Below the pieces are notes generated by a model. That model saw nothing but the letters and a program-made list of their open reading frames with translations. It did no database searches and was not told the origin of the DNA. The translations under genes and the position numbers were made by a program. From NCBI GenBank assembly GCA_024278855.1, contig JAJRSJ010000037.1, forward strand, positions 1 to 64,000: a stretch of DNA of 64,000 bases. Reading direction: 5' to 3'. Source of the stretch: Alphaproteobacteria bacterium (lineage in GTDB: Bacteria > Pseudomonadota > Alphaproteobacteria > Caulobacterales > Maricaulaceae). Of the stretch, positions 1 to 8,580 are shown one piece after another (positions within the stretch are counted from its first letter, which is position 1; every line of letters begins with the position of its first letter).

Positions 1-161
1 GTAGCTTTGATGTAAAAGACCCAAAGATGGCCAGTCTTTGCGTGGCCGGTATGGTGACATGGATTTACACTTGGTATCAGGCTGATGGCCGAAGCACCCC
101 GGACGAAATTGCCGAGCGCATGTCTGAATATATTCTCAACATGGTCGGAATACGAAAATAG
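1..161 (+). CDS. TetR-family transcriptional regulator, C-terminal fragment
   Basis: The window opens inside an open reading frame (codons from position 3) that ends at TAG 159-161. The visible 52 residues, with MVTWIYTWYQADGRSTPDEI followed by an amphipathic helix, resemble the last helices of TetR-family ligand-binding domains of the KstR2/FadR-like type. The N-terminal DNA-binding part lies outside the window. The stop overlaps the GTG of the next gene by one base, so the two are probably cotranscribed and translationally coupled. It could be the regulator of the catabolic genes up to 8280; that is inference. Family assignment rests on the short tail only. Confidence 0.6.
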   Translation, partial: SFDVKDPKMASLCVAGMVTWIYTWYQADGRSTPDEIAERMSEYILNMVGIRK

Positions 162-946
162 TGAAACGGTTGGATAACAAAATTGCCCTGATAACGGGTG
201 CAGGGTCAGGTATTGGTCTAGCTACGGCTCGTCTAATGGCCGACCACGGCGCGGTCATTATCGCAACGGATATTAACGGCGAAGCTGCCCAAGAAACGGC
301 CCAAGAATTAGGCAATGGGACGTTATTTTTTCAGCACGATGTGAGTAGTGAAGCCGACTGGCAGCGCGTGAAAAAGGCCGTGATGGCCAAACATGGACGT
401 CTTGATGTTTTGGTCAATAATGCAGGCACCAGCGGCCCCCACGCACCCCAAGCCCCGGAGTTTGCCAGCCTTGAAACATGGGACAAAACCAACCGCATTA
501 ATTTGGGCGGCGTGGTGTTGGGGTGCCGCACGGCAATCGCCATGATGAAAGAAAACGGCAGCGGCGCTATTGTCAATATTTCGTCCCTCGCCGCCAATAT
601 GGCAACGCCGGACTTTGCGCCCTACGGTGCGGGCAAAGCCGCCGTGCGCCAATTTAGCAAATCCGTGGCGCTTTATTGCGCGCGCAAAAAATATAACATC
701 CGCTGTAACAGTGTCTTGCCGGGCTTCATCGAAACACCCATGGGACAAGAAGCCCTAGAAGGGTCAATCAGCGGCAAAAAAACCGATCCGGTCATCATGG
801 CCGAGTGCATAAAAAAATCCATACCGCTACGCATATTTGGTAGGCCCAAAGACATAGCCTACGCCGTCCTCTACCTGGCCTCAGACGAAGCCAAGTTTAT
901 AACAGGCACAGATATTATTGTGGACGGCGGTGTGTCGGCGAAATAG
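161..946 (+). CDS. SDR family NAD(P)-dependent oxidoreductase
   Basis: Classical short-chain dehydrogenase of 261 residues, the usual length. The cofactor motif TGAGSGIG is at residues 12-19, NNAG at 86-89, and the catalytic Ser142, Tyr155 and Lys159 (YGAGK) are all present. Asp37 at the end of the second strand favours NAD(H) over NADP(H) by family rule. The C-terminus ends in the usual ITGTDIIVDGG. It starts with GTG at 161, overlapping the TetR stop codon. The substrate cannot be read from sequence; the setting among acyl-CoA and ketone enzymes suggests a hydroxyacyl, steroid-like or alcohol substrate. Confidence 0.93.
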   Translation: MKRLDNKIALITGAGSGIGLATARLMADHGAVIIATDINGEAAQETAQELGNGTLFFQHDVSSEADWQRVKKAVMAKHGRLDVLVNNAGTSGPHAPQAPEFASLETWDKTNRINLGGVVLGCRTAIAMMKENGSGAIVNISSLAANMATPDFAPYGAGKAAVRQFSKSVALYCARKKYNIRCNSVLPGFIETPMGQEALEGSISGKKTDPVIMAECIKKSIPLRIFGRPKDIAYAVLYLASDEAKFITGTDIIVDGGVSAK

Positions 947-1023
947 GCACCAGCTACTGCGTGAGTTATTCTACTTGTGTATAATCATCAATGTACACAC
1001 CACCACAGAACCTGGAGAACCAC

Positions 1024-1404
1024 ATGCCAAACTATAAAATTCTTAGTGGTGCCGCAGCTATCTTAGCGCTATCGCTGTCGTTTTTACTGGCGTTTATTCC
1101 CCAATTTATTTTTTGGTTGTTCAGTGTCACAGGAAATGATGCTTCATATTTTATATCAAGACGTGCGGCAGTTATGTTTCTCGGCATATCTATATTGGCT
1201 TGGTTTGGCCGCAATTCTGGTGACACGCAATTGCGCCGGGCAGTTTGTCTTGGGATGGGGGTAATGATGGTTGGCCTCGCCGTCCTTGGGGGTGGCGAGT
1301 TTATGCGTGGATATGTTGGGCCTGGAATCTTTTTGGCTATTACCGCAGAAATTATGTTTGGGGCCTCATATTTATATCTTTGGAAAAGCACGTCTAAATT
1401 ATAG
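1024..1404 (+). CDS. small four-helix membrane protein of unknown function
   Basis: Unrecognised 126-residue protein made almost entirely of hydrophobic segments: about residues 8-30, 43-60, 72-90 and 98-118, consistent with four transmembrane helices and short polar loops. An in-frame ATG exists at 991, but the ATG at 1024 is preceded by CTGGAGAAC at good spacing and gives a cleaner membrane N-terminus, so it is preferred. It follows the SDR gene by 77 bases and is convergent with the cyclase gene. No function is assigned. Confidence 0.7.
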   Translation: MPNYKILSGAAAILALSLSFLLAFIPQFIFWLFSVTGNDASYFISRRAAVMFLGISILAWFGRNSGDTQLRRAVCLGMGVMMVGLAVLGGGEFMRGYVGPGIFLAITAEIMFGASYLYLWKSTSKL

Positions 1405-1470
1405 AAATGCTGATACGGAGGTTTGCGCCCTCCCGCAACAACAAGATCAACATAAAAACGCCAACAACCC

Positions 1471-2373
1471 CTAACAAATCGCAATCGGGTTGGCGGTCAT
1501 TTGGGTTGCGCCTACGAATTTTGGCAGGCCGAGGACGAACATGAACTCGTTGACTTTGTCGCGGGCTAGGCCTTCAAGCGTGACATTTTGTAGGTGGTAG
1601 ACACCGTTTATGGCTAGGTCGAGTTGATGTACCGGGATAAACTCGTCTGCGTTTTCGGCGGGCATGACCTCGGTGGAGTATTGATCAACACCGATAACAA
1701 CCACTTCGGCGTCCGCTAGATATTGCGCACCTTCTTTGCCAAGACCCGGCACGGGGCCGATGAATTTTTCGGGCGCGGTGTCGATCGTTGTGATCCAGCC
1801 CGTGCGCAGCATCACCACATCGCCCGAGCGGATTTCAACGCCTTGGCGAGCCATAGCGGCCTTGATATCATCCGGCGTAATTACATCGCCCGGTTCCATA
1901 ACATCAACCCCGCGCAGGGCGGCAATGTCGAGAAACACGCCGCGTGTGACGATGGGCGGAATGGTGTCCGTGCCAAATTTCTTGACGCCCGTATGGTCGT
2001 AAACGTCTTCGTGGGGGGTGCCGTTGTAGAATTTGTGGTCAATAGCAATATGGGCAAGCCCGTCAAAATGCGTGCCCATACCGGGCCAGACTGTGAAAAA
2101 TTCGTCAATACCACCCGCCTTGTTTTTACCCCAAGTGGCGCCGCCGTATTGGCCGGGCGAGACAATATTCATGGCAAAACTGCGCGGCGGATAGGCCGGA
2201 GTTGTCGGCCCCGTCGGGATGGCAAGTGAATAGCTGGTGCCGCTTTTTATCAAAGACGTGGCTTCGATGATTTTTTCGGGCTTTAAAAAGTTCAGTGCGC
2301 CGATTTCGTCGTCTGCGCCAAACCGTGATGGATACCAGCTATCGCCGAGACTTCCTGTTGATTTTTTAGACAT
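1471..2373 (-). CDS. cyclase family protein (kynurenine formamidase-like metal hydrolase)
   Basis: The 300-residue protein carries the cyclase-family signature GMGTHFDGLAH, whose histidines and aspartate bind metal in kynurenine formamidase and related hydrolases. GDVVMLRTGW further on is also typical. Members hydrolyse amides or act on cyclic ketone and lactone intermediates; the actual substrate is unknown. The frame is open 28 codons further upstream, but the ATG at 2373 has a strong GGGGAAT ribosome site and lies 22 bases after the serine hydrolase stop. The two therefore form a minus-strand operon divergent from the MDR/ligase/E1 operon. Confidence 0.88.
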   Translation of the reverse strand: MSKKSTGSLGDSWYPSRFGADDEIGALNFLKPEKIIEATSLIKSGTSYSLAIPTGPTTPAYPPRSFAMNIVSPGQYGGATWGKNKAGGIDEFFTVWPGMGTHFDGLAHIAIDHKFYNGTPHEDVYDHTGVKKFGTDTIPPIVTRGVFLDIAALRGVDVMEPGDVITPDDIKAAMARQGVEIRSGDVVMLRTGWITTIDTAPEKFIGPVPGLGKEGAQYLADAEVVVIGVDQYSTEVMPAENADEFIPVHQLDLAINGVYHLQNVTLEGLARDKVNEFMFVLGLPKFVGATQMTANPIAIC

Positions 2374-2395
2374 ATTATTCCCCTTTATTTTTGAT

Positions 2396-3580
2396 TTATT
2401 TCTCAAGTTTAACGATGGAGGCCAGAGCCATATCCGACAATTTCTGCCAGCGTTCAATACTATAGCTTTCTTCCATGAGACCGGCGGTCATGCCGACAAA
2501 GGTCATGTCGCGAACCGGGTCAATCCAAAACACCATAGAGCCAACGCCCGCATGGCCGTAAGTACGCGGGCTAGCCAAATGACCATAATATTGCGGGAAG
2601 ATCCCTTCGCCGCGCAAGTAAAACCCAAGGCCTAAATAAGCCGGGAAATCGTCCCAGTTTCTAAATTCGCGAGCAAATGCCCAGGCATCATTGCTTTGTT
2701 GCCCTGTCTGGTTACGGGTGGCCAAGTCAATGGTCACAGGTGATAAAATCCGCTTGCCGTCTATCTCGCCGCCGCGCCGCAGCATTTCAGCAAAACGGAA
2801 ATAGTCGGTTGCGGTCGAGAACGCACCAGCAGCGGGTATCTCCGCCTTTTCGTCCAGAAGATCGTTGAAACTTTCGAGCATTGCAGGCGGCATCAAACCC
2901 TCGGTCCAACCTCTTGTCCTGATCGGAACCCGGCGGTCTGCGAGGTCGGGTCTCGCCCCCAAAGATGTGTCCTTCATGCCGATCGGATCCATGACTTCGG
3001 ACTGTAATATGTCCCGGTAAGCCCGTTTGCCGCCGTCGAGCCTGCGCACGACTTCGGCCAAAACGGAATGGGATGTCACCGGGCTATAGCTGACTAGCTT
3101 GCCCGGTGCGGATTGCAGCGGTAACATACAAAGTGTTTGCACGGTGGCTTCAAGATTAGGATAAACCTCCAAAGGAATTGGCGGCATTCCGCCCATGCCG
3201 CCTTTATGGCCTAGCAAGTCGCCGACCGTAACACGGCCTTTGGCGAGCATGCCAAATTCAGGAATAATATCGGCAATGCGGGTGCTAAGCTGTAAATCAC
3301 CGCGCTCAAGCCGGGATAATATCAAGGTGGCGGCGAGCGGTTTGGTCAAGGACATAACCGCAAAGACATCATCCTTTTTCGCTGCACGTCCTGCGGCTTT
3401 ATCGGTCTGGCCAATGGCCTCGTGCATGACAACTTTGCCGTGGCGGGCTACAATAATCACCGCCCCGTCATATGTTTCCTTGTCAATGTCTTTTTGGATA
3501 GCGGCGGAGAGATTGTTCAGGCGATCCCTGTCAACCCCGACAATTTCCGGATCAACAATGTCCATACTGTGAATGCCCAT
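2396..3580 (-). CDS. serine hydrolase, beta-lactamase class C / esterase EstB family
   Basis: The 394-residue protein has the class C fold markers: Ser77-Leu-Thr-Lys80 as the SxxK nucleophile motif, Tyr165-Ser-Pro in place of YxN, and HAGVGS near the C-terminus in place of KTG. The HAG form is characteristic of esterases and transesterases rather than true beta-lactamases. No signal peptide is seen, so it is probably cytoplasmic, which also argues against antibiotic resistance. ATG 3580 is preceded by TTGGGAG at 8 bases. It is the first gene of a two-gene operon with the cyclase-family protein and may process an ester in the same pathway. Confidence 0.9.
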   Translation of the reverse strand: MGIHSMDIVDPEIVGVDRDRLNNLSAAIQKDIDKETYDGAVIIVARHGKVVMHEAIGQTDKAAGRAAKKDDVFAVMSLTKPLAATLILSRLERGDLQLSTRIADIIPEFGMLAKGRVTVGDLLGHKGGMGGMPPIPLEVYPNLEATVQTLCMLPLQSAPGKLVSYSPVTSHSVLAEVVRRLDGGKRAYRDILQSEVMDPIGMKDTSLGARPDLADRRVPIRTRGWTEGLMPPAMLESFNDLLDEKAEIPAAGAFSTATDYFRFAEMLRRGGEIDGKRILSPVTIDLATRNQTGQQSNDAWAFAREFRNWDDFPAYLGLGFYLRGEGIFPQYYGHLASPRTYGHAGVGSMVFWIDPVRDMTFVGMTAGLMEESYSIERWQKLSDMALASIVKLEK

Positions 3581-3611
3581 AAACTAATCTCCCAAATAAA
3601 ACATAAAAATA

Positions 3612-3653
3612 CTGTATTGTATAAAATAATACTATATAGTATATTTTATACAG
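3612..3653. promoter_or_regulatory. large AT-rich palindromic operator candidate
   Basis: A perfect 14-bp palindrome ATACTATATAGTAT (3629-3642) sits inside a larger near-symmetric region flanked by TATAAAATA on the left and TATTTTATA on the right, with CTGTA and ACAG at the outer edges. It lies midway between the divergent serine hydrolase and MDR genes, where a repressor could control both. The TetR gene at the window start is a natural candidate binder; this is inference. Confidence 0.55.
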
Positions 3654-3691
3654 CTACAATAGAATAATTTATCTTAGAGGGAGACGAGAAT

Positions 3692-4690
3692 ATGGGCAAG
3701 ACAATGAAGGCTACAACTATTTCGCAGACGGGGCCTGCGAACGTTCTTGAATATTCGGACATGCCGATCCCTGCCGTGCCGCCGGGATGTGTTCTCGTGA
3801 AAGTATCTTTTGCAGGTCTTAGCTTTGGCGACATCATGATACGCGGCGGCGCTTATCCCGACATGCCGCCCATGCCCTATATACCCGGCTTTGAAGCGTG
3901 CGGTACGGTTGTGCAGACGGGCGAGGGTGTAGACGCCGCGCTGTCGGGCCAGCGGGTTGCCGTGTCGGCCATGAATACCCAGGCCGAATATATTGTCGCG
4001 CCCGCCGCATTTATCGCGCCCGCGCCGGACGGTGTTTCGGACGAAATGGTCGCCGCCGTCCCTGCCAATTATATGACGGCCCTTAAAATTATGGACGATA
4101 TTGCGCAAGCGAAATCCGGTGAAACGGTTCTTATACATGCGGCGGCTGGCGGGGTTGGGGTTGCGCTCTTGCAACTGGCCAAATTGCGCGGGTTGAAAAC
4201 CATTGGTATTGCGGGCGGGGCCGATAAATGCGCCTTTGCTTTGGAGCAAGGCGCAGGCGCGGTCATTGATTATTTATCGGAAGATGTGCCAACACGCGTA
4301 AAGGAGATAACCGAGGGCAAGGGTGTGGATATCAGCTTTAATTCCGTGTGCGGCGACACCCTTATGGGCGATCTTGATATCCTGAACCCTTATGGCCGCT
4401 TGGTTGTTTACGGCATGGCGGCAGGGCCCCCGCCGCCCGCATTTTTCATGACGTTTTTGTCGAAGTTTTCTGATAGCATCAGTCTGCATATGTTCAGCTT
4501 TAAAACCGTGGCCATGAATTATCCGGCTGAAGTTGGCGAATTATTGCGTAAGCTTATGGGTTTGCTGGCCGAGGGAAAAATCGCCCCGCCTATTTTCAAA
4601 ATTTTTGATCTCAAAGACGCTACAAAAGCCCACGAATTGATGGAATCCAGAAAAATCATGGGTAAAGTGGTTTTTAAAGTTAATTCCTAA
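3692..4690 (+). CDS. NADPH:quinone oxidoreductase family MDR dehydrogenase
   Basis: Zinc-independent medium-chain dehydrogenase of 332 residues. A GroES-like N-terminal half (about 1-125) is followed by a Rossmann fold whose dinucleotide loop is AAGGVG at residues 151-156. No zinc-binding cysteine cluster is present, as in quinone oxidoreductases and enoyl reductases. ATG 3692 follows GAGGGAGA. It is the first gene of the operon 3692-8280, 19 bases before the acyl-CoA ligase. A 2-enoyl-thioester or alpha,beta-unsaturated ketone is a plausible substrate from context, but this is not shown by the sequence. Confidence 0.9.
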   Translation: MGKTMKATTISQTGPANVLEYSDMPIPAVPPGCVLVKVSFAGLSFGDIMIRGGAYPDMPPMPYIPGFEACGTVVQTGEGVDAALSGQRVAVSAMNTQAEYIVAPAAFIAPAPDGVSDEMVAAVPANYMTALKIMDDIAQAKSGETVLIHAAAGGVGVALLQLAKLRGLKTIGIAGGADKCAFALEQGAGAVIDYLSEDVPTRVKEITEGKGVDISFNSVCGDTLMGDLDILNPYGRLVVYGMAAGPPPPAFFMTFLSKFSDSISLHMFSFKTVAMNYPAEVGELLRKLMGLLAEGKIAPPIFKIFDLKDATKAHELMESRKIMGKVVFKVNS

Positions 4691-4709
4691 ATAAAATAGG
4701 CAGACAAAT

Positions 4710-6254
4710 ATGAGTATCAAAGCATCGGATTGGGTTGCCCATTATGCGGATCGTCACGGCGAAAAAATCGCCTGTATTGACGTTGATAGCAAGATAAGCT
4801 TTAGCTATAAAGAGATGGACGAGCGGGCTTGCCGCCTAGCGTCTTATTTGACCAAAAACTGCGGGCTTGAGAAGGGTGACCGTCTAGCCATCCTTGCTTA
4901 TAATTCCGCAGACTTTCTGGTTGTGCAGCAAGTTTGCGTTAAAACCGGAGCGATTTTATTGCCCCTGAACTGGCGTTTGACCGCGCCGGAAATCGCCTAT
5001 CAAGCGCAAAACGCCGCGCCAAAAATTTTGATCTACGGCGACGAATTTGCGGACATCGCTAAACAAGTTGCCGCTGAAAAAAATATTTCCCATACCATAG
5101 AATGGAAAGCTGACACACCTGATAGCGAATTTGAAAGGGCGGTTCAATCTGGTGACCCTGATTTCAGTCCCGTTCATGTCACCCTGGATAACCCGTGGGC
5201 GATTATGTACACATCGGGCACCACCGGGTTTCCCAAAGGCGCAATCCTCACCCACGGCATGTCATTGTTTAATGCCGTAAGCTACGGGGTGGTCAATCAT
5301 ATCTCAAGCGCTACGGTGAATTTGTGCTTCTTGCCGCTGTTCCACACGGGCGGGCTGAACAACTGTATCACCCCGGTGTTTCATCAAGGCGGCACCGTGG
5401 TGCTGTGCCGTCAATTCGACCCCGGTGCCGTGCTGGGGATTATCTCTGATCCTGATTTAGCCGTCACCAATATCATGGGCGTCCCGGCCATATTCCTGAT
5501 GCTCTCTCAACATCCGGATTTTGACAAAACCGATTTTTCCCGCGTGGTCAATGCGCCCGTAGGCGGCGCGCCTGTGCCGATTAGTATGCACAAATTATGG
5601 CGCGGGCGCGGTGTAGCCCTGCAGGAAGGCTACGGCCTGACCGAAGGCGGCCCGGCGGTTATCATCAGTGAAATCGACCAACCTTTGGACAAAGCCGGCG
5701 CGGCAGGCAAGCCCGTCTTGCACGGTGAACTCAGGCTGGTGAACCCGGACGGCGAAGATGTAAAAGACGGCGAGGTCGGCGAGATTTGGATTAAAGGCCC
5801 GGCAGTAACGCCGGGTTATTGGAACAATCCGGACGCCAATAAAAACGCTTTCACGGACGGCTGGTTTTGCACGGGCGACGCCGCCTACCGGGACGAAGAC
5901 GGCTATTATTATATCGTTGACCGCTGGAAGGACATGTATATTTCCGGCGGCGAAAATGTCTATCCGGCAGAAATAGAAAACGCCCTATACGAGCTTACCC
6001 AAGTCGCCGAGGTAGCCGTTATCGGCATTGCAGAAGAACAATGGGGCGAAGTCGGCTGCGCCGCCATAGCCATAAAGCCCGGCGCAACCCTAAGCGAGAC
6101 GCAAGTTCTAGAACACTGCGCAGGCCGCCTAGCACGTTTCAAAATCCCCAAGCAAATCGTTTTCCTAGACGCCCTACCCCGCAACGCCATGAACAAAGTC
6201 CTGAAAGAAGATCTGCGCGAACAGCTCGGTGTTGGCGCTTTGATCAAGAAGTAA
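4710..6254 (+). CDS. AMP-dependent acyl-CoA synthetase (long-chain fatty acid-CoA ligase type)
   Basis: ANL-superfamily ligase of 514 residues that activates a carboxylic acid to its acyl-CoA through an acyl-adenylate. The P-loop YTSGTTGFPKG is at 167-177, GYGLTEG forms the A5 motif, and DGWFCTGDAAY the A7 motif. DRWKDMYISGGENVYPAEIE covers the hinge, and the C-terminal NAMNKVLK carries the catalytic lysine. All core motifs look intact. The length and ISGGENVYP motif fit the FadD3-like or medium/long-chain group. It lies 19 bases after the MDR gene and 10 before E1 alpha, so the operon couples acid activation to oxidative steps. Confidence 0.93.
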   Translation: MSIKASDWVAHYADRHGEKIACIDVDSKISFSYKEMDERACRLASYLTKNCGLEKGDRLAILAYNSADFLVVQQVCVKTGAILLPLNWRLTAPEIAYQAQNAAPKILIYGDEFADIAKQVAAEKNISHTIEWKADTPDSEFERAVQSGDPDFSPVHVTLDNPWAIMYTSGTTGFPKGAILTHGMSLFNAVSYGVVNHISSATVNLCFLPLFHTGGLNNCITPVFHQGGTVVLCRQFDPGAVLGIISDPDLAVTNIMGVPAIFLMLSQHPDFDKTDFSRVVNAPVGGAPVPISMHKLWRGRGVALQEGYGLTEGGPAVIISEIDQPLDKAGAAGKPVLHGELRLVNPDGEDVKDGEVGEIWIKGPAVTPGYWNNPDANKNAFTDGWFCTGDAAYRDEDGYYYIVDRWKDMYISGGENVYPAEIENALYELTQVAEVAVIGIAEEQWGEVGCAAIAIKPGATLSETQVLEHCAGRLARFKIPKQIVFLDALPRNAMNKVLKEDLREQLGVGALIKK

Positions 6255-6264
6255 GAGACATAAA

Positions 6265-7236
6265 ATGAACAATAATCAATCACAGCTTTTATGGGCTTAC
6301 CGAACCATGCAAACTATCCGCATGTTTGAGGAGCGTATGCATGAGGTTTTTACCACTGGGGAAGTGCCGGGCTTTGTGCATCTTTATGCTGGGCAAGAGG
6401 CTTGCGCGGTTGGGGTTTGCGCCAATTTGGCGGATGTAGATTATTTCCATATTACCCACCGCGCCCACGGCCCGGCCATTGCGCGCGGCGCGGATGTCAC
6501 GGCGGTGGCTTTGGAAATTTATTGTCGGGCTGATGGTTTGTGCCGGGGCCGGGGCGGCTCGGCGCATTTGCACGACGCGGCCAAGAAAATTATTGGTGCC
6601 AATAGCGGCGTGGGCAGCGGTGCGGCACTGGCGTGCGGCAGTGCGCTGGCTACACGTCACCGGGGCGACGGCGGCATTGCTGTGGCACTGGTCGGAGAAG
6701 GTGGCGCTAATCAGGGCGTGGTTTCCGAAGCCTTGAATCTGGCCTCGGTTTGGAAGTTACCCGTGGTGTTCGTATTTGAAAACAACGGTTACGCCGAAGC
6801 AACCAGCGCCGATTACGCCATTGCGGGCGGCAATCTGTCGGCGCGGGCGTCCGGCTTTGCCATGCCAGAGGCCATAGTGGACGGCAGTGATTATTTTGCA
6901 GTATCCGCATCATTTGCCAAAGCCGCCGAACGCGCCCGCGCAGGCGGCGGCCCTAGCTTTCTTGAAGTGCGCAATTTGCGCATGTTCGGCCATTATGAAG
7001 GGGATGCCCAGAAATATCGCCCACCCGGAGAGGTGGCCGACTACCGCGAAAACAAAGACTGCTTGAAGCTGTTTCGCGCCAAAGTCACTTCGGAAAACTG
7101 GCTAGACGCCGCCGAGTTAGACACAATAGATCAAGACGTAGCCAAACTGATTGACGCGGCATACGAGACGGCGCGAAATGCACCACTTCCTGATCCTGAA
7201 GAGCTGATGCACTCCGTATTCGCGACCGAGTGTTAG
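6265..7236 (+). CDS. thiamine pyrophosphate-dependent dehydrogenase E1 component, alpha subunit
   Basis: The 323-residue protein matches the acetoin/pyruvate dehydrogenase E1 alpha family. The TPP-binding motif runs from Gly144 (GEGGANQG) to FENN at residues 171-174. The active-site loop GRGGSAHLHD is at about 95-104. The E1 alpha/beta heterotetramer decarboxylates a 2-oxo acid or acetoin and passes the acyl group to a lipoylated E2. It is followed 9 bases later by E1 beta. No E2 or E3 gene lies nearby, so the acyl acceptor must be encoded elsewhere or the pair works differently. The exact substrate is uncertain. Confidence 0.92.
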   Translation: MNNNQSQLLWAYRTMQTIRMFEERMHEVFTTGEVPGFVHLYAGQEACAVGVCANLADVDYFHITHRAHGPAIARGADVTAVALEIYCRADGLCRGRGGSAHLHDAAKKIIGANSGVGSGAALACGSALATRHRGDGGIAVALVGEGGANQGVVSEALNLASVWKLPVVFVFENNGYAEATSADYAIAGGNLSARASGFAMPEAIVDGSDYFAVSASFAKAAERARAGGGPSFLEVRNLRMFGHYEGDAQKYRPPGEVADYRENKDCLKLFRAKVTSENWLDAAELDTIDQDVAKLIDAAYETARNAPLPDPEELMHSVFATEC

Positions 7237-7245
7237 GAGGTTATC

Positions 7246-8280
7246 ATGAGGGAGAAAAGTTACCGGAATGCCATTCGTGAAACCCTGTACCAAGAAATGG
7301 GCCGCGACCCGGACATAATCCTGATCGGCGAAGATGTGGCCGGCGGCGCTCAAAGCGAGGGCACGAAAAACGGCCCAAAAAAGGGTGGTGAAGAAGATGC
7401 CTGGGGCGGGCCTATGGGCGTGACCAAAGGGTTAATCGGCGAGTACGGCAAGCAAAGAGTGCTGGACGCCCCCATTAGCGAAGCCGCATTTATCGGCGCG
7501 GCTATCGGCGCGGCGGCGGCTGGTTTGCGGCCCGTTACCGAGCTGATGTTTAATGATTTTCTCGGCGTATGCTGTGACCAGATCGTCAATCAAGCAGCGA
7601 AATATCATTATATGTTCGGGGGGCAAGATACGATCCCGCTGACCATCCGCACCACTATGGGCGCAGGTTTGCGGATTTCGGCCCAGCACTCCCAGTCGCT
7701 ACATTCTGTCTTCACCCATTTTGCCGGGCTGAAGGTCGCGCTGCCTTCCACGCCCTATGAAGCCAAAGGGCTTTTAACCACGGCCATTCGCGATAATGAT
7801 CCGGTGATTTTTTGCGAACATAAAATGCTGTACAGAATGCGCGAAGATGTGCCGGACGAATCCTATTCTATTCCGTTCGGCGAAGCGCGGTTCGTCATGG
7901 ACGGGGAAGATGTCACCATTGTTGCGTTTTCGCGCATGGTGCATGTGGCAACGGACGCGGCAAAAATACTGGCCAAGCAAGGCATAAAATGCACGGTCAT
8001 AGACCCGCGCACCACGTCTCCCCTGGATACGGAATCCATATTCGATAGCGTCGACGAGACAGGCCGTTTGGTCATCGTTGACGAGGGCGGCCCGCGCTGC
8101 GGCATAGCCTCCGATATTTCTGCCATGGTCGCCGACGAAGTTTTCCACGCCCTCAAAGCCCCGATTAAATGCGTCACCCCGCCTTACGCCCTAATTCCTG
8201 CGGCCCCGAACCTGGAAGACCTCTACGTCCCCGACGCCGCCAAAGTCGTGGCGGCTGTTCTTGGCATTATGGATGCTTAA
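7246..8280 (+). CDS. 2-oxo acid/acetoin dehydrogenase E1 component, beta subunit
   Basis: The 344-residue transketolase-like beta subunit pairs with the preceding alpha subunit. Typical stretches are the N-terminal RNAIRETLYQEM, the conserved APISEAAFIGAAIGAAAAG, and GDxVTIVAFS-like sequence at the start of the C-terminal domain. ATG 7246 follows TAGGAGGTTATC, a strong ribosome site immediately after the E1 alpha stop. It is the last gene of the operon begun at 3692; about 90 bases further the sequence turns into a degraded transposase. Confidence 0.92.
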   Translation: MREKSYRNAIRETLYQEMGRDPDIILIGEDVAGGAQSEGTKNGPKKGGEEDAWGGPMGVTKGLIGEYGKQRVLDAPISEAAFIGAAIGAAAAGLRPVTELMFNDFLGVCCDQIVNQAAKYHYMFGGQDTIPLTIRTTMGAGLRISAQHSQSLHSVFTHFAGLKVALPSTPYEAKGLLTTAIRDNDPVIFCEHKMLYRMREDVPDESYSIPFGEARFVMDGEDVTIVAFSRMVHVATDAAKILAKQGIKCTVIDPRTTSPLDTESIFDSVDETGRLVIVDEGGPRCGIASDISAMVADEVFHALKAPIKCVTPPYALIPAAPNLEDLYVPDAAKVVAAVLGIMDA

Positions 8281-8370
8281 ACTTATATGGTTTTGCATCA
8301 AAACCAGCCTCAAGTTTCCAAAAGTCCCTAATATATGGTTCAAGCAATCATTGTGAGCAGTCATTTTTGA

Positions 8371-8580
8371 TTGCACTTTGGAAATAAAAATCAGGAGCTG
8401 TCCCGCCCCGACTTCCCCTATCTGAAGATAATAGGTTGGGGGTGGATGTATCTGTCCACAATCCTTGATGATTGCCCGCAGAGGTATTTAAGCTGTTTAC
8501 GTAATATCCTCAAAGAATACGCTTTGGAACGGCGTAGGGGCTTGCGCAAGTTTTTGATATCCGCAATATGTGAGGTATGA
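8371..8580 (+). pseudogene. IS3-type transposase (integrase core) remnant
   Basis: Between E1 beta and dusA a short reading frame contains DFPYLKIIGWGWMYLSTILD. This matches the first catalytic block of IS3-family OrfB integrase cores, usually DFTYLKVIGWGW-YLSTVLDD. The preceding NQ-L also fits NQLWQTDF. Similarity fades after the Asp pair into unrelated residues, and no other transposase block or inverted repeat is visible. It is a scrap of an old insertion. The frame overlaps the dusA start by four bases, but I do not regard it as an expressed gene. The rest of the 8281-8576 gap holds nothing recognisable. Confidence 0.55.

Noticed and set aside
2396-3580. Serine hydrolase as an antibiotic-resistance beta-lactamase
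   Set aside because: It has no signal peptide and an HAG box instead of KTG, and the operon is metabolic; an esterase-type role fits better.
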